Source: Luteimonas terricola (GTDB lineage: Bacteria > Pseudomonadota > Gammaproteobacteria > Xanthomonadales > Xanthomonadaceae). From it: a stretch of 64,000 nucleotides of DNA. The translations under genes were made by a program, and so were the position numbers. The DNA is taken from positions 62,001-126,000 of the forward strand of contig NZ_SJRX01000008.1 of assembly GCF_004352845.1 (NCBI RefSeq), written 5' to 3'. The notes under the pieces were generated by a model. That model was given only the letters and a program-made list of their open reading frames with translations, was not told the DNA's origin and ran no database searches. This document shows positions 45,185-57,649 of this stretch, in pieces (positions within the stretch are counted from its first letter, which is position 1; every line of letters starts with the position of its first letter).

Positions 45185-46471
45185 GTGCTCCTCGCGCTGC
45201 TGATCTTCATCGCCACCATCGTCCTGGTCATCTGGCAGCCGCGAGGCCTCGGCGTCGGGTGGAGCGCGTCGTTCGGCGCCGTGCTGGCCCTGGTCACGGG
45301 CGTGGTGGGCCTCTCCGACATTCCGACGGTCTGGGGCTTCGTCTGGAACGCCACCTTCACCTTCGTGGCCGTGATCCTCATCAGCCTGGTGCTTGACGAG
45401 GCCGGCTTCTTCGAATGGGCCGCGCTGCACGTGGCGCGCTGGGGCAGGGGCAGCGGTCGCAGGCTGTTCGTCTACCTCGTGCTGCTGGGTGCGGCCGTGG
45501 CGGCGCTGTTCGCCAACGACGGCGCGGCGCTGATCCTGACGCCGATCGTGATCGCCATGCTGCTGGCGCTCAAGTTCACTCCCGCGGCCACGCTGGCCTT
45601 CGTGATGGCGGCCGGATTCATCGCGGATACGGCAAGCCTGCCCCTGGTCGTCTCCAACCTGGTCAACATCGTCTCGGCGGATTACTTCGACATCGGTTTC
45701 GCCGGATACGCCTCGGTCATGTTCCCGGTCAACCTGGTCTCCGTGGCCGCGACGCTGCTCGTGCTGATGTGGTTCTTCCGCCGCGACATTCCCGGGAACT
45801 ACGACGTGACCCGGCTGAAGGATCCGCGTTCGGCGATCGTCGACCGCACCACCTTCAACGCGGGCTGGGCGGTGCTGGGCCTCCTGCTGGTGGGCTTCTT
45901 CGTGCTGGAAAGGCTCGGTGTGCCCATCAGCGCCGTGGCGGGCGCGGGGGCGCTGGCGCTGCTGGGCGTGGCGGCGAAGGGACATGTGATCTCGACCCGC
46001 AAGGTCGTGCGCGAGGCGCCCTGGCAGATCGTGGTGTTTTCGCTCGGCATGTACCTGGTGGTCTATGGCCTGCGCAACGAAGGGCTGACCGACCACCTGG
46101 CCGGCCTCCTGGATTGGTTCGCCGGCCATGGCCTGTGGGCCGCGACCTTCGGCACCGGCCTGCTGACGGCCTTCCTGTCGTCGGTCATGAACAACATGCC
46201 GACGGTGCTTGTCGGCGCGCTGTCCATCGATGCCAGCCAGGCGGAAGGGGCGGTGCGCGAGGCGATGATCTACGCGAACGTCATCGGCAGCGACCTGGGC
46301 CCGAAGTTCACCCCGATCGGGAGCCTGGCCACGCTGCTGTGGCTGCACGTGCTGGCACGCAAGGACATCAGGATCACCTGGGGCTATTACTTCAGGGTCG
46401 GTGTCGTCCTGACGCTGCCGGTGCTGCTCGCAACGCTGGCGGCCCTGGTGATACGGCTGAGTCTTGCGTGA
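45185..46471 (+). CDS. arsB: arsenite efflux permease ArsB-like
   Basis: A 428-aa polytopic protein of the ArsB/NhaD ion-transporter superfamily with about 11-12 transmembrane helices. Seen are [57 protein letters not shown], and [15 protein letters not shown] with [23 protein letters not shown]. The two N-D/N-M-P half-repeat motifs are characteristic. It extrudes arsenite. The GTG start lies 3 bp after the arsR stop. Confidence 0.93.
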   Translation: MLLALLIFIATIVLVIWQPRGLGVGWSASFGAVLALVTGVVGLSDIPTVWGFVWNATFTFVAVILISLVLDEAGFFEWAALHVARWGRGSGRRLFVYLVLLGAAVAALFANDGAALILTPIVIAMLLALKFTPAATLAFVMAAGFIADTASLPLVVSNLVNIVSADYFDIGFAGYASVMFPVNLVSVAATLLVLMWFFRRDIPGNYDVTRLKDPRSAIVDRTTFNAGWAVLGLLLVGFFVLERLGVPISAVAGAGALALLGVAAKGHVISTRKVVREAPWQIVVFSLGMYLVVYGLRNEGLTDHLAGLLDWFAGHGLWAATFGTGLLTAFLSSVMNNMPTVLVGALSIDASQAEGAVREAMIYANVIGSDLGPKFTPIGSLATLLWLHVLARKDIRITWGYYFRVGVVLTLPVLLATLAALVIRLSLA

Positions 46472-46563
46472 GCACGCTGGCCGTGGCATCCGGTCACGGC
46501 ACGAAGCACGCCTGAAGCCGACGCCCGCGTTGCCACGCGTCACAGCTGGCAGCGCTACGTGGC

Positions 46564-46569
46564 TACACT
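46564..46569 (+). promoter_or_regulatory. candidate -10 box, near-leaderless FUSC gene
   Basis: TACACT ends 6 bases before the GTG start at 46576, so initiation would fall at the start codon. No Shine-Dalgarno sequence lies between them and no strong -35 was seen. Confidence 0.3.
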
Positions 46570-46575
46570 CTCCGC

Positions 46576-48453
46576 GTGTCCACGGCGCCGCAAAGTCCGC
46601 CTCCGCCGCCCCTGCGCCAGCAGCTGCGCGGCATGTTGCATGTCAGCCGCGGGCCTCCGCAGCGCTGGCGCTTCGCGCTGCGGGCGGCGCTCTGCATGGG
46701 CGCACCGATCCTGGCGGGCTGGCTGGCCGGTGACGTCGCTGCGGGAATGATGGCCGCCACCGGTGGCTTCACCGCGCTCTATGGCAGCGGCCGCCCCTAT
46801 CTGAGCCGTGCGCGCGAACTGGCGGTGATCGCCGCCGCGTTCGCGCTGTCGGTGGGCATCGGCCTGGCCGCCGCGCCGCTGGGATGGCTGGTGGTGCCGG
46901 TCGTCGCGCTGCTGGCGATGCTGGCCACCTGGCTCGGCAACGCGTTCCGGATCGGCCCGCCGGGTGCCTACATGTTCCTGCTGGCCTGCGCCGCGGCCAG
47001 CGGCATGCTGACGCCCGCGATCGATCCCGTGGAAGCGGGGTTGCTGGTGCTGGGCGGCGGAGGCTTCGCGTGGTGCATGCACATGCTCGGCGCGCTGTTC
47101 GAGCCACGCGGCCCCGAGAAGCGGGCGGTCGTGCGTGCAGGCGATGCGGTCATCGCCTATGTCCGGGCGCTCGGCACGCCGGCCCAGGACGAAGTCCGGC
47201 ATGAAGCCGCGCGCACGCTGCACCAGACGTGGACGACGCTGGTCACCCACCAGCCCGCGGATGCGCGTCCCGGCGGCCGCCTGACCGGCCTGCGCGCGGT
47301 CAGCCGCCGGATGCACCTGCTGTTCGCGGATGCCATGGCCGCGGCCGCGCGCGGCGAAACCCTTCCCGAATCCACCGTCGACGACCTGCGGCAGCTCCAG
47401 GCACTGGCCAGGCAGACGGTGCGCGCGCGGGTGCTGCCGCTGGACGTGGTCCCCGGCCTCGTCCCGCTGGGGCGCCCGGGCGCCGCCACCGTGCTGCGCG
47501 AGGCGCTGGCGGCGGGCACGATGTCGCGCATGGTGGTGCTGCGCGTGGGCGTCGCGGCCCTGCTGGCGGGCTGGATCGGCGCGCAGTTCCAGCTCGAACG
47601 CTCGTACTGGGCGGTGGCCGCGGCGGTACTGATGCTGCACCAGGGCCTGCACTGGCAGCGGACGCTGGTGCGCTCCATCGAGCGCCTGCTCGGTACCTGG
47701 GTCGGGCTGCTGCTGGTCGCCGTGATCCTGCTGGCGTATCCGCAGGGCCTGTGGCTGGTGGCCACGGTGATGCTGCTGCAGTTCGTGATCGAGATGCTGA
47801 TCCTGCGCAACTACGCGCTGGCGGTGGTGTTCATCACCTGCGCCGCGCTGGTGCTGGCTTCGGGCGGCCATCCGGTGGAAGCCCCCGGCGCCTACCTGCT
47901 CGCGCGCGGCGTGGACACCGCGGTCGGCTGCCTGGTCGCGCTGCTGGTATACCGCGCCATGCCGTCGCGGGCGGCCGCCGCGCTGCCGGTGGAACTCGCC
48001 GCGATCGTGCGCGATGTCCGGGCGGTGGTGCCGCACATGGCCGCTGGTGCCGTCGCGACGCGGGCGGCGCACGCGGCCCGGCGCGACCTGCAGCGCGGAA
48101 GCTTTTCGCTTGAGGACGCCTATGCCAGCGCCGTGGCCGCATCGCCCGCGCAGCGGCGCGAGGCCGAGCGCCAGTGGCCGGCGGTGGCGGCGGCGCAGCA
48201 GTTGGCCTATCGCACCCTGTCGGCGTGCTGGACGCTGGAGCAGTTTGACGCGGATGCCGCGGCGACGCGGGCGGACGAACTGTTCGGATGCGACGGCACC
48301 GAACGCTTGCTGGTCGAACTGCGATGGCTGGCCGAAGCCGTGGCTGCGGGTCGGATCCCGGACGCGCCGGGACCGGTGCCCGCGCTGCTCGAGCGCGAGC
48401 TGCAGAACCTGCAGGAGTGCCTGGCACGGGAGCCGGCCCCGCCCGGCGGCTGA
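46576..48453 (+). CDS. FUSC family membrane exporter
   Basis: A 625-aa inner-membrane protein of the fusaric-acid-resistance-like (FUSC/YccS) type. Two blocks of transmembrane helices (about 30-155 and 310-450) are separated and followed by cytoplasmic helical regions. The second block has the FUSC signature QLERSYWAVAAAVLMLHQGL and IERLLGTWVGLLLVAVIL. The family exports aromatic acids and related toxic compounds; the substrate here is unknown. It starts with GTG (MSTAPQSPPPPP) and has a Pro-rich N-terminus. It stands alone between arsB and egtD. Confidence 0.88.
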   Translation: MSTAPQSPPPPPLRQQLRGMLHVSRGPPQRWRFALRAALCMGAPILAGWLAGDVAAGMMAATGGFTALYGSGRPYLSRARELAVIAAAFALSVGIGLAAAPLGWLVVPVVALLAMLATWLGNAFRIGPPGAYMFLLACAAASGMLTPAIDPVEAGLLVLGGGGFAWCMHMLGALFEPRGPEKRAVVRAGDAVIAYVRALGTPAQDEVRHEAARTLHQTWTTLVTHQPADARPGGRLTGLRAVSRRMHLLFADAMAAAARGETLPESTVDDLRQLQALARQTVRARVLPLDVVPGLVPLGRPGAATVLREALAAGTMSRMVVLRVGVAALLAGWIGAQFQLERSYWAVAAAVLMLHQGLHWQRTLVRSIERLLGTWVGLLLVAVILLAYPQGLWLVATVMLLQFVIEMLILRNYALAVVFITCAALVLASGGHPVEAPGAYLLARGVDTAVGCLVALLVYRAMPSRAAAALPVELAAIVRDVRAVVPHMAAGAVATRAAHAARRDLQRGSFSLEDAYASAVAASPAQRREAERQWPAVAAAQQLAYRTLSACWTLEQFDADAAATRADELFGCDGTERLLVELRWLAEAVAAGRIPDAPGPVPALLERELQNLQECLAREPAPPGG

Positions 48454-48557
48454 AGCGCGCACAGCAAGCCGTGGCCGTGGGCCGGGACGATAGCGGTGCA
48501 CTGGGGCGTGGGCACGGCGACGCTGGGCATCGTGCTGTCCCCAAGCTGCCGCCGGAC

Positions 48558-48581
48558 GCGGTGCCGCGTCAGCGGCACCGC
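48558..48581. terminator. perfect hairpin in the FUSC-egtD gap
   Basis: GCGGTGCCGC / GCGGCACCGC form a perfect 10-bp stem with a GTCA loop between the convergent FUSC and egtD genes. No T-run follows on either strand, so it may be a bidirectional terminator or a palindromic repeat. The rest of the 176-bp gap has nothing else I can identify. Confidence 0.45.
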
Positions 48582-48629
48582 CCGGTCTCCACCTGGCACC
48601 TGTCCGCGCCGGATCCCCGCGCGCCGCTC

Positions 48630-49598
48630 CTACGGCGTTGCGGGGCGCAGCAGGCGCAGGCCGAACCAGTCGAGCGGGTCGTTCCATCGCGCGGCAACCC
48701 GCAATCCGGCGCGTGCCGCCAGCGCGGCGATGCGGGCGTCGCTGTACTTCTGGCTCTGCTCGACGTGCATGTGCTCGCCGGCGGCGAAACCGAACGCGCG
48801 GCCTTCCACGGTCACCACCTGGTCGCGGAGGCTTTCGAGCGTGGTCACGATGCGGCCTTCCGGCACCACGTAGCACGCACGGTGGGCGAAGGCGCCGGGG
48901 TCGAAATCGCTGCCGACGTCGCGATTGAGCCGGTGCAGGAGGTTGAGGGTGAACTCCGCGGTGATGCCGGCGGCGTCGTTGTAAGCGGCTTCGACGATCG
49001 CGGGATCCTTCTCCAGGTCGATGCCGACCAGGGCGGCGCCGTTGCCGCCCATGGTGTCGCGCATCGCTTGCAGCAGCCGCACCGACTCCTCGTGGCCGAA
49101 GTTGCCCAGGGTCGAACCGGGGAAGAACACCAGCGCCGAGGCGGCCGGGCGCGACGGGCTCGGCAGCGCTATGGCGCGGGTGAAATCGGCCAGCACGGGC
49201 AGCACTTCGACATCGCCGAACTCGCGGTCCAGGCGCTCGGCGCTTGCGGTCAGCGCCGAGCGCGAGATCTCGATCGGCGTGTATGCCACCGGGTCCTCGA
49301 GGGCGTCGAGCAGCAGCCGCGTCTTGCGGCCGCTGCCGCTGCCGTACTCAACCACGTGCATGCAGGGTCCGGCCGCGGCCGCGATCTCGGGCCCGTGCTC
49401 GGACAGAAGTGCCAGCTCGATGCGGGTCGGGTAGTACTCGGGCTGGTGGGTGATGGCCTCGAACAGTTCGGAGCCGCGGCGGTCGTAGAAATACTTCGAA
49501 GGCAGGCGCTTGGGCGTCGACGCGAGTCCGCGCAGCACGTCGCCGGTGATGTCGTCCGCACTGGGGTGGAGGTCGGTAAGCCTGAGTTCGGGGTTCAA
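48630..49598 (-). CDS. egtD: L-histidine N(alpha)-methyltransferase
   Basis: EgtD trimethylates histidine to hercynine with SAM, the first step of ergothioneine synthesis. The 322-aa protein has LPSKYFYDRRGSELFEAITHQPEYYPTRIE (seen in part), the SAM motif VVEYGSGSGRKTRLLL, VFFPGSTLGNF, and the histidine-binding YNDAAGITAEFTLNLLHRLN region. The start is a TTG overlapping the egtB stop (TTGA), reading LNPELRLTDLHPSADD. It is the second gene of egtB-egtD. Confidence 0.95.
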   Translation of the reverse strand: MNPELRLTDLHPSADDITGDVLRGLASTPKRLPSKYFYDRRGSELFEAITHQPEYYPTRIELALLSEHGPEIAAAAGPCMHVVEYGSGSGRKTRLLLDALEDPVAYTPIEISRSALTASAERLDREFGDVEVLPVLADFTRAIALPSPSRPAASALVFFPGSTLGNFGHEESVRLLQAMRDTMGGNGAALVGIDLEKDPAIVEAAYNDAAGITAEFTLNLLHRLNRDVGSDFDPGAFAHRACYVVPEGRIVTTLESLRDQVVTVEGRAFGFAAGEHMHVEQSQKYSDARIAALAARAGLRVAARWNDPLDWFGLRLLRPATP

Positions 49599-50932
49599 TC
49601 GATGTCCTTTGCCAGGCGCAGGCCGGAGAACTGCCAGCGCGCGTGCGGTGCGAAGAAGTTGCGGTAGCTGGCGCGGGCGTGCCCCGCGGGCGTGGCGCAG
49701 CTGCCGCCGCGCAGTACCAGTTGGCCGCTCATGAACTTGCCGTTGTATTCGCCCAGCGTGCCGGGGAGCGGCCGGAAGCCGGGGTAGGGCGCGTAGGCGC
49801 TGCCGGTCCACTCCCAGGTGTCGCCGAACAGGCCCAGCGGGTGGGACGGCACGGATGCGGAAGGCGTGCCGGCATCGGCATTGGCGACGGCGGTCGCAAC
49901 GGGGTGCAGCGGTGCGCCCGCATCGGCGAAATTCCCTTCGATGCGCCGTCCGGCAGCGGCGGCCTCCCATTCGGCTTCGGTGGGCAGGCGGGCGCCGGCC
50001 CAGCGCGCGCAGGCGTCGGCCTCGTAGTGGCTGAGATGGCATACCGGTGCGTGCGGGTCGCGCTCGCGCCAGCCGCCGAGGGTGAACTCGCGCACGCCGT
50101 CCTCGTGCCAGTACAGCGGCCGCGTCCAGCCTTCGCGCTGCGCCGTGTCCCAGCCGTCGCTGAGCCACAGGCCGGGCGTCCGGTAGCCGCCGTCGGCGAC
50201 GAAGGCGGCAAAGTCCGCGTTCGACACCGGGCGCTCGGCCAGCGCATGTGCGGGCAGGAGCACGCGGTGGCGCGGGGTCTCGTTGTCGTACACGAAGGGC
50301 GCAGCGTTGGCCGGCCAGGGCGGGGCTCCGGTCTCGACGATGGCCTCCTCCCGCCGCAGCCAGCGCAGGGGGCCGGGGCCGCCGGCCGCGGCCAGGCGCG
50401 GCCACGGCAGGTCGCTGCGATACGCGGGCTTCAGCGGATTGCACCACAGCGCGTGCTTGATATCGGTCAGCAGCAACTCCTGGTGCTGCTGCTCGTGATG
50501 CATGCCGAGTACCAGCACATCGCATGCGGCGGCGTCGAAGCGGCCGTCCTCCAGGCCGCGCAGCACGCGGGCGTCGACCTCGTCGCGCCAGGCGAGCACC
50601 TCGTGCAGCGATGGGCGCGAGACGAGTCCGCGAAGCGTCCGCGCATGGCGTTCGCCGGCGCCGACGTAATAGCTGTTGAAGAGGTAGTCCCAGCCTTCAG
50701 GGATGACCGCGGGATCGTCCAGCACGAAGCGGGCGAAGAACCACGTCGTGTGCGCCAGGTGCCATTTCGCCGGGCTGGCTTCGGGCATGGACTGGAGTTG
50801 GGCGTCTTCGGGCGAGAGCGGGGCTGCGAGTGCGCACGTGCGGCCGCGGACGTCCGCATAGCGACGGCGGAGGTCTGGCGTGGCGTCGCCCGGGGACGGC
50901 GCGTCTGCGTGGGCTGCCTGGGAGGCGGGCAT
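49595..50932 (-). CDS. egtB: ergothioneine biosynthesis sulfoxide synthase EgtB
   Basis: EgtB is a non-heme iron enzyme that joins a thiol to hercynine with oxygen. The 445-aa protein has an N-terminal DinB-like domain with the iron-binding motif LGMHHEQQHQELLL and an earlier His in KWHLAHTTWFFARF, then a formylglycine-generating-enzyme-like domain with RPVSNADFAAFVADGGY, CARWAGARLPTEAEWEAAA, LGLFGDTWEWTGSAY, and VLRGGSCATPAGHARASYRNFF. ATG 50932 (MPASQAAHADAP) is preferred; the upstream frame runs through a hairpin repeat. Mycobacterial EgtA, EgtC and EgtE homologues are not nearby. Confidence 0.95.
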   Translation of the reverse strand: MPASQAAHADAPSPGDATPDLRRRYADVRGRTCALAAPLSPEDAQLQSMPEASPAKWHLAHTTWFFARFVLDDPAVIPEGWDYLFNSYYVGAGERHARTLRGLVSRPSLHEVLAWRDEVDARVLRGLEDGRFDAAACDVLVLGMHHEQQHQELLLTDIKHALWCNPLKPAYRSDLPWPRLAAAGGPGPLRWLRREEAIVETGAPPWPANAAPFVYDNETPRHRVLLPAHALAERPVSNADFAAFVADGGYRTPGLWLSDGWDTAQREGWTRPLYWHEDGVREFTLGGWRERDPHAPVCHLSHYEADACARWAGARLPTEAEWEAAAAGRRIEGNFADAGAPLHPVATAVANADAGTPSASVPSHPLGLFGDTWEWTGSAYAPYPGFRPLPGTLGEYNGKFMSGQLVLRGGSCATPAGHARASYRNFFAPHARWQFSGLRLAKDID

Positions 50933-50990
50933 GGCCGCAGGGTAGCGCGGCTGGAAGACGGCGGCGTTAATCGGGAATGTCCCGCCAGAA

Positions 50991-51027
50991 CCGGCCTCTT
51001 CCCCCGCAAGGCGGGGGAAGAGGCCGG
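50991..51027. repeat. perfect 17-bp hairpin after gcvP
   Basis: The arms 50991-51007 and 51011-51027 are exactly complementary with a 3-base loop (AAG). It lies between the gcvP stop and the egtB start. No U-tract follows on the minus strand, so it is either a GC-only terminator or a repetitive palindrome. Confidence 0.7.
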
Positions 51028-51065
51028 AAGGACAGATGGGGACAAGCGCGCGGGAGTGTCCGGCC

Positions 51066-53972
<2,907 letters not shown>

Positions 53973-54023
53973 GGCAATGGACTCTCGCGGGCGCGGATGG
54001 GCCGCGTGCACGCACGCGGGGCG

Positions 54024-54219
54024 CCCCTCTGTCCTTTTGCCTGAGAGTTCGGGACGGGCGCGAGCCGCGTCACATGCACCTTCGGCGCCGGGTTTGACCG
54101 GTCTCTCCAGAGTTTTCCCCGCCGGCGGTACGTGGGCCTGAGCGATTACGGGCGTTGCGCCTTCGGCAGCCGTCCCGGTGGACCGGGGCGGCTTCTCCCG
54201 CTGGAGGGTCTTGCCCCGC
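54024..54219 (-). promoter_or_regulatory. tandem glycine riboswitch of gcvP
   Basis: Read on the minus strand, two aptamers follow one another. The first has GGGAGAAGCC, then CCGAAGGCGCAACGCC and TCAGGC; the second has CTGGAGAGACCGG, CGCCGAAGGTGC and CTCTCAGGCAAAAGGACAGAG. These are the GGAGA, CCGAAGG and TCAGGC elements of glycine riboswitches in the standard tandem order. It lies about 50 bp upstream of the gcvP start. In this class, glycine binding normally turns on expression of the cleavage system. Confidence 0.92.
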
Positions 54220-54220
54220 A

Positions 54221-54226
54221 ATTATA
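54221..54226 (-). promoter_or_regulatory. -10 box of the riboswitch transcript
   Basis: On the minus strand TATAAT lies immediately upstream of the riboswitch, so transcription would start within the first bases of aptamer 1. The -35 region is GC-rich and weak. The remaining bases to the divergent exporter start (54227-54318) show nothing else. Confidence 0.65.
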
Positions 54227-54318
54227 GCCCGCGTCGGCGACCCCGGCTGCGGACCCGGTATCCTTTATCCTTGCCGGCCCCGCCTTCATCTCGCCGGCCC
54301 TGGTGCCGGCGCCCGCCC

Positions 54319-55569
54319 ATGCCCCCGCATCTGCCCAAATCCACCGGCCGGCTGGCCCTGCTGCTGGCGGGACTGTCGATGTTCGGCCCGTTTTCGATCG
54401 ACGCCATCTTCCCCGCTTTCCCGGTGATGGGCGAGGCGCTGGGCGCCGACAAGCTGGCGATGCAGCAGACCATCAGCGTGTACCTGGTCGCCTATGCGTT
54501 GATGAGCCTGGTACACGGCCCGATGTCGGACGCCTTCGGCCGTCGCCGGGTGATCCTGGGCGGACTCGTGGTGTTCATCGGCGCCTCGGTGGGCTGCGCG
54601 CTGGCCGACGACCTGCCGACCATGCTGGCGTTCCGTGCGCTGCAGGGCCTGTCGGCGGGCGTGGGCCTGATCGTGGGCCGCGCGGTGATCCGCGACGTGC
54701 TCCATGGCGACGACGCCCAGCGGCTGATGAGCCAGGTGTCGATGATCTTCGGCATCGCCCCCGCGATCGCGCCGGTGATCGGCGGCTGGATCCTGGGCTG
54801 GGGCCACTGGCACGACATCTTCTGGTTCCTGGTCGGCTTCGGCGTGCTGCTGCTGGCGGCGACCTGGGCCTGGCTGCCGGAGACCCATCCGCCGGAAAAC
54901 CGCAGCACGCCGGTGCCGCGGCGGATGCTGCGCGACTATGTGCTGATCTTCGCCAACCGGCGCTTCCAGCGGTTGGCGGCGGCGGGCGCGTTCAACTTCG
55001 CGGCGCTGTTCCTGTACATCGCCTCGGCCCCGGCCTTCGTGCTCGACCTGCTGCGGCTCGACGAGCGCAGCTTCGCCTGGTTCTTCGGGCCGATGATCGG
55101 CGGGATGATGCTCGGCGCCTTCACCTCCGGGCGCGTGGCCGGGCGGATGCCGCACGTGCTGCAGGTCAACCTGGGCTTCGCCTGCTGCGGCCTGGCCGCG
55201 GCGGGCAACGTCGCCTACGGCCTGCTGGTGGACGTGCCGACCGTGCCCTGGGCCGTGTTGCCGGCGGCGCTGACCGCCTTCGGCGTGGCCCTGGTGTTCC
55301 CGGTGCTGACGCTCGCGATCCTCGACATGTATCCGCGGCAGCGCGGCTCGGCATCGTCGCTGCAGGCCTTCACCGCCCTCGCGCTCAACGCCGTGGTGGC
55401 CGGCCTGTTGTCACCGATGGTCAGTGGTTCCATGGCGACGCTGGCGATGGCGGCCGCGGCGTTCACGCTCGCGGGTTGGCTGATGTGGCGGCTGGAGCGG
55501 TATCGCACCAAGCGCCTGCCGGCGGGGCAGTGCGAACCGGGGATGCCGGATCCGACGGAGCACGTTTAG
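54319..55569 (+). CDS. Bcr/CflA family multidrug exporter (MFS)
   Basis: A 416-aa, 12-helix major facilitator of the Bcr/CflA subfamily. N-terminal LALLLAGLSMFGPFSIDAIFPAFPVM and LADDLPTMLAFRALQGLSAG are typical, and the A-motif-like GPMSDAFGRRRVILGGL lies between helices 2 and 3. The subfamily exports drugs such as bicyclomycin and some metabolites; the substrate here is unknown. ATG 54319 starts the protein (MPPHLPKS). It is divergent from gcvP and convergent with the M2 peptidase. Confidence 0.9.
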   Translation: MPPHLPKSTGRLALLLAGLSMFGPFSIDAIFPAFPVMGEALGADKLAMQQTISVYLVAYALMSLVHGPMSDAFGRRRVILGGLVVFIGASVGCALADDLPTMLAFRALQGLSAGVGLIVGRAVIRDVLHGDDAQRLMSQVSMIFGIAPAIAPVIGGWILGWGHWHDIFWFLVGFGVLLLAATWAWLPETHPPENRSTPVPRRMLRDYVLIFANRRFQRLAAAGAFNFAALFLYIASAPAFVLDLLRLDERSFAWFFGPMIGGMMLGAFTSGRVAGRMPHVLQVNLGFACCGLAAAGNVAYGLLVDVPTVPWAVLPAALTAFGVALVFPVLTLAILDMYPRQRGSASSLQAFTALALNAVVAGLLSPMVSGSMATLAMAAAAFTLAGWLMWRLERYRTKRLPAGQCEPGMPDPTEHV

Positions 55570-55594
55570 GCCTCCGCCGGATCGCCGTCCCGCC

Positions 55595-57565
55595 TTACTG
55601 CGCGGCCGTGGTTCCGCCCGCGGAGGCCTGCCACCCGCAGGTCTTGCCTTCGTTCTGCTCCACCAGCCATCCCTGCAGCGGTGCGAAGTATTCCAGCACC
55701 GCCGACGCGTCCATGGTCTCGCCGCCGGTCAGCTCCTTCATCGTCTGCTGCCACGGCTGGCTGTTGCCCTTGGACAGCATCGCCCAGAACTTCCCGCCCG
55801 CGGCCTGGTCGCCGGCGAAGCTGCACTCGTTGAGCGGACCGTCGTGGCCGGCGGCATCGCACAGCGCCTTGTAGAACTGGAACTGCAGCACGTGCGAGAG
55901 GAAGTAGCGCGTGTACGGGGTGTTGCCCGGCACGTGGTACTTGGCGCCCGCATCGAAGAACTCCTCGCCGCGCGGGTTCACCGGGGCCACGCCCTGGTAG
56001 CGCGCCTTCAGGTCCCACCAGGCCTGGTTGTAGTTGTCCGGAGTGATCGTTCCGTCGAACACGCCCCAGCGCCAGCGGTCGATCATCAGGCCGAAGGGCA
56101 GGAAGGCGACCTTGGACAGCGCCATGCGCATCTGCGAGTTGATCAGCGCCTCTTCGCCCGGCGCCTGGCCTTCGACCAGCCCGATCGACTGCAGGTACTG
56201 CGGGGTCATCGCCAGCTCGATGGTGTCGCCGATGGCCTCGTGGAAGCCGTCGTGCGCACCGTTCTGGAACAGGGGCGGGAGCTCGCCGTAGGCCAGGTAG
56301 TAATAGACGTGGCCGAGCTCGTGGTAGATGGTGGTGAAGTCTTCCTCGTTGGGCTTGATGCACATCTTGGTGCGCACGTCGCTGGCGTCGGGGTTCATCT
56401 GCCAGGCGCTGGCGTGGCAGACCACGTCGCGGTCGCGCGGCTTGATGAACTGGGTCTTCTCCCAGTACGACTCCGGCAGCGCCGGCATGCCCAGCGATGT
56501 GTAGAACTCTTCGGCCTGGCGGGTCATGGCCTTCGCGTGTTCGAGTTGCGCTCCGCGCGCGACTTCGACCCGACCGTCGGTCTCCAGCAGCGCGCTTTCG
56601 CGCATCAACCGCTCGTTGAGCGAGGCCTGGTACTGGCGCTCCAGCGCGCCGGTCACGTCCAGCTGGCTGGCATTGGGATAGGGCGCCACCAGTGACCACA
56701 GGTTGCTCCAGTCCTGCTGCCACATGTTGCCCATCAGGTGCGCGGGCAGCATGCCGTTGATCGACCCCTTGCCCGGGTACTCCGCCTCCAGGCGGGTGCG
56801 GGTGTAGCAGTGCAGCTGTTCGTACAGCGGCTCGACCTGGCCCCAGAGGCGGTCGGTCTCGGCGGACAGCTCGGCCGGGGTCATGTCGTAACCGGCGCGC
56901 CAGAGTTCGCCGGCGTCGGCGAAGCCGAGGTCGCGCGCGCCTTCGTTGACCAGCGCCGCGAAGCGCTCGTAGTCGGCGCGCATCGGCTGCGAGATGGTGT
57001 GCCAGCCCTGCCACGCATCGAGCTGGGTGTCGTAGTCGCGGTCGTTGCGCAGCACGTCCTCGAGTTCGCCGAGCTGGCGGCAGGAGCGCGCGTCGCCTTC
57101 GCCGGTGCAGTACTCGCCGCGTGCGTAGATGCCTTCCATCTTCGTGGCCAGGGTGGTGAGCTCCGAGAGCTTCGCGGGATCGCGCGGCGGCGGCATCGCG
57201 GTGCCGAGCTTGAGCAGGCTGATCGCGCGCTCGGTGGCCGGCGACATTTCCTTGCCCTCGAAGCGCCGCGACTGCTCCACCCACTGCTGCGTACGCGCGA
57301 GGAAGCGTTCGTTGCCCTTGGACGCCAGCAGTTCGCTGTCGCCGTTGCTGTAGGTGGCGGCCACCCACTGCGAGGCCGTCATCTCCGGCATCAGCTGGGC
57401 GTATTCCTCGTTCACGCGGGCGATGAACTCGTCCGCGGTCTCCTTCTCCAGCTGCGCCTGCGACGGGCCGCCGTCGGGGCCGGGGGCGGTCGAAGGCGTG
57501 CGCGAACAGGCGGCCAGGACCAGGCCGGCGGCAATGGCGATGGCGATGCGGGTGCGTGGTTTCAC
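55595..57565 (-). CDS. M2 family peptidyl-dipeptidase (ACE-like)
   Basis: A 656-aa lipoprotein homologous to angiotensin-converting enzyme. Signal peptide and lipobox are IAIAAGLVLAACS; the catalytic domain shows YHELGHVYYYLAY with the HExxH zinc site, downstream GFHEAIGDTIELAM (third ligand Glu), and NQAWWDLKARYQG. It removes C-terminal dipeptides from peptides in the periplasm. GTG 57565 is chosen because it opens the signal peptide (VKPRTRIAIAIAAG) and follows GGAG; ATG 57637 would add a spurious Arg/Pro extension. M2 peptidases are frequent in Xanthomonadaceae. Confidence 0.93.
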   Translation of the reverse strand: MKPRTRIAIAIAAGLVLAACSRTPSTAPGPDGGPSQAQLEKETADEFIARVNEEYAQLMPEMTASQWVAATYSNGDSELLASKGNERFLARTQQWVEQSRRFEGKEMSPATERAISLLKLGTAMPPPRDPAKLSELTTLATKMEGIYARGEYCTGEGDARSCRQLGELEDVLRNDRDYDTQLDAWQGWHTISQPMRADYERFAALVNEGARDLGFADAGELWRAGYDMTPAELSAETDRLWGQVEPLYEQLHCYTRTRLEAEYPGKGSINGMLPAHLMGNMWQQDWSNLWSLVAPYPNASQLDVTGALERQYQASLNERLMRESALLETDGRVEVARGAQLEHAKAMTRQAEEFYTSLGMPALPESYWEKTQFIKPRDRDVVCHASAWQMNPDASDVRTKMCIKPNEEDFTTIYHELGHVYYYLAYGELPPLFQNGAHDGFHEAIGDTIELAMTPQYLQSIGLVEGQAPGEEALINSQMRMALSKVAFLPFGLMIDRWRWGVFDGTITPDNYNQAWWDLKARYQGVAPVNPRGEEFFDAGAKYHVPGNTPYTRYFLSHVLQFQFYKALCDAAGHDGPLNECSFAGDQAAGGKFWAMLSKGNSQPWQQTMKELTGGETMDASAVLEYFAPLQGWLVEQNEGKTCGWQASAGGTTAAQ

Positions 57566-57649
57566 TGGTGGATCTCCGGTGGCGCCCGCTCGGGCGCGAA
57601 ACCCCCGCAGGCTAGTAGGCGGGTGGCGTGGCCGCAAGTGGCGGCCGCG

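Noticed and set aside
53973-54221. N-terminal extension of gcvP by 83 codons
   Set aside because: The extension translates the glycine riboswitch and its linker, so it is not coding.
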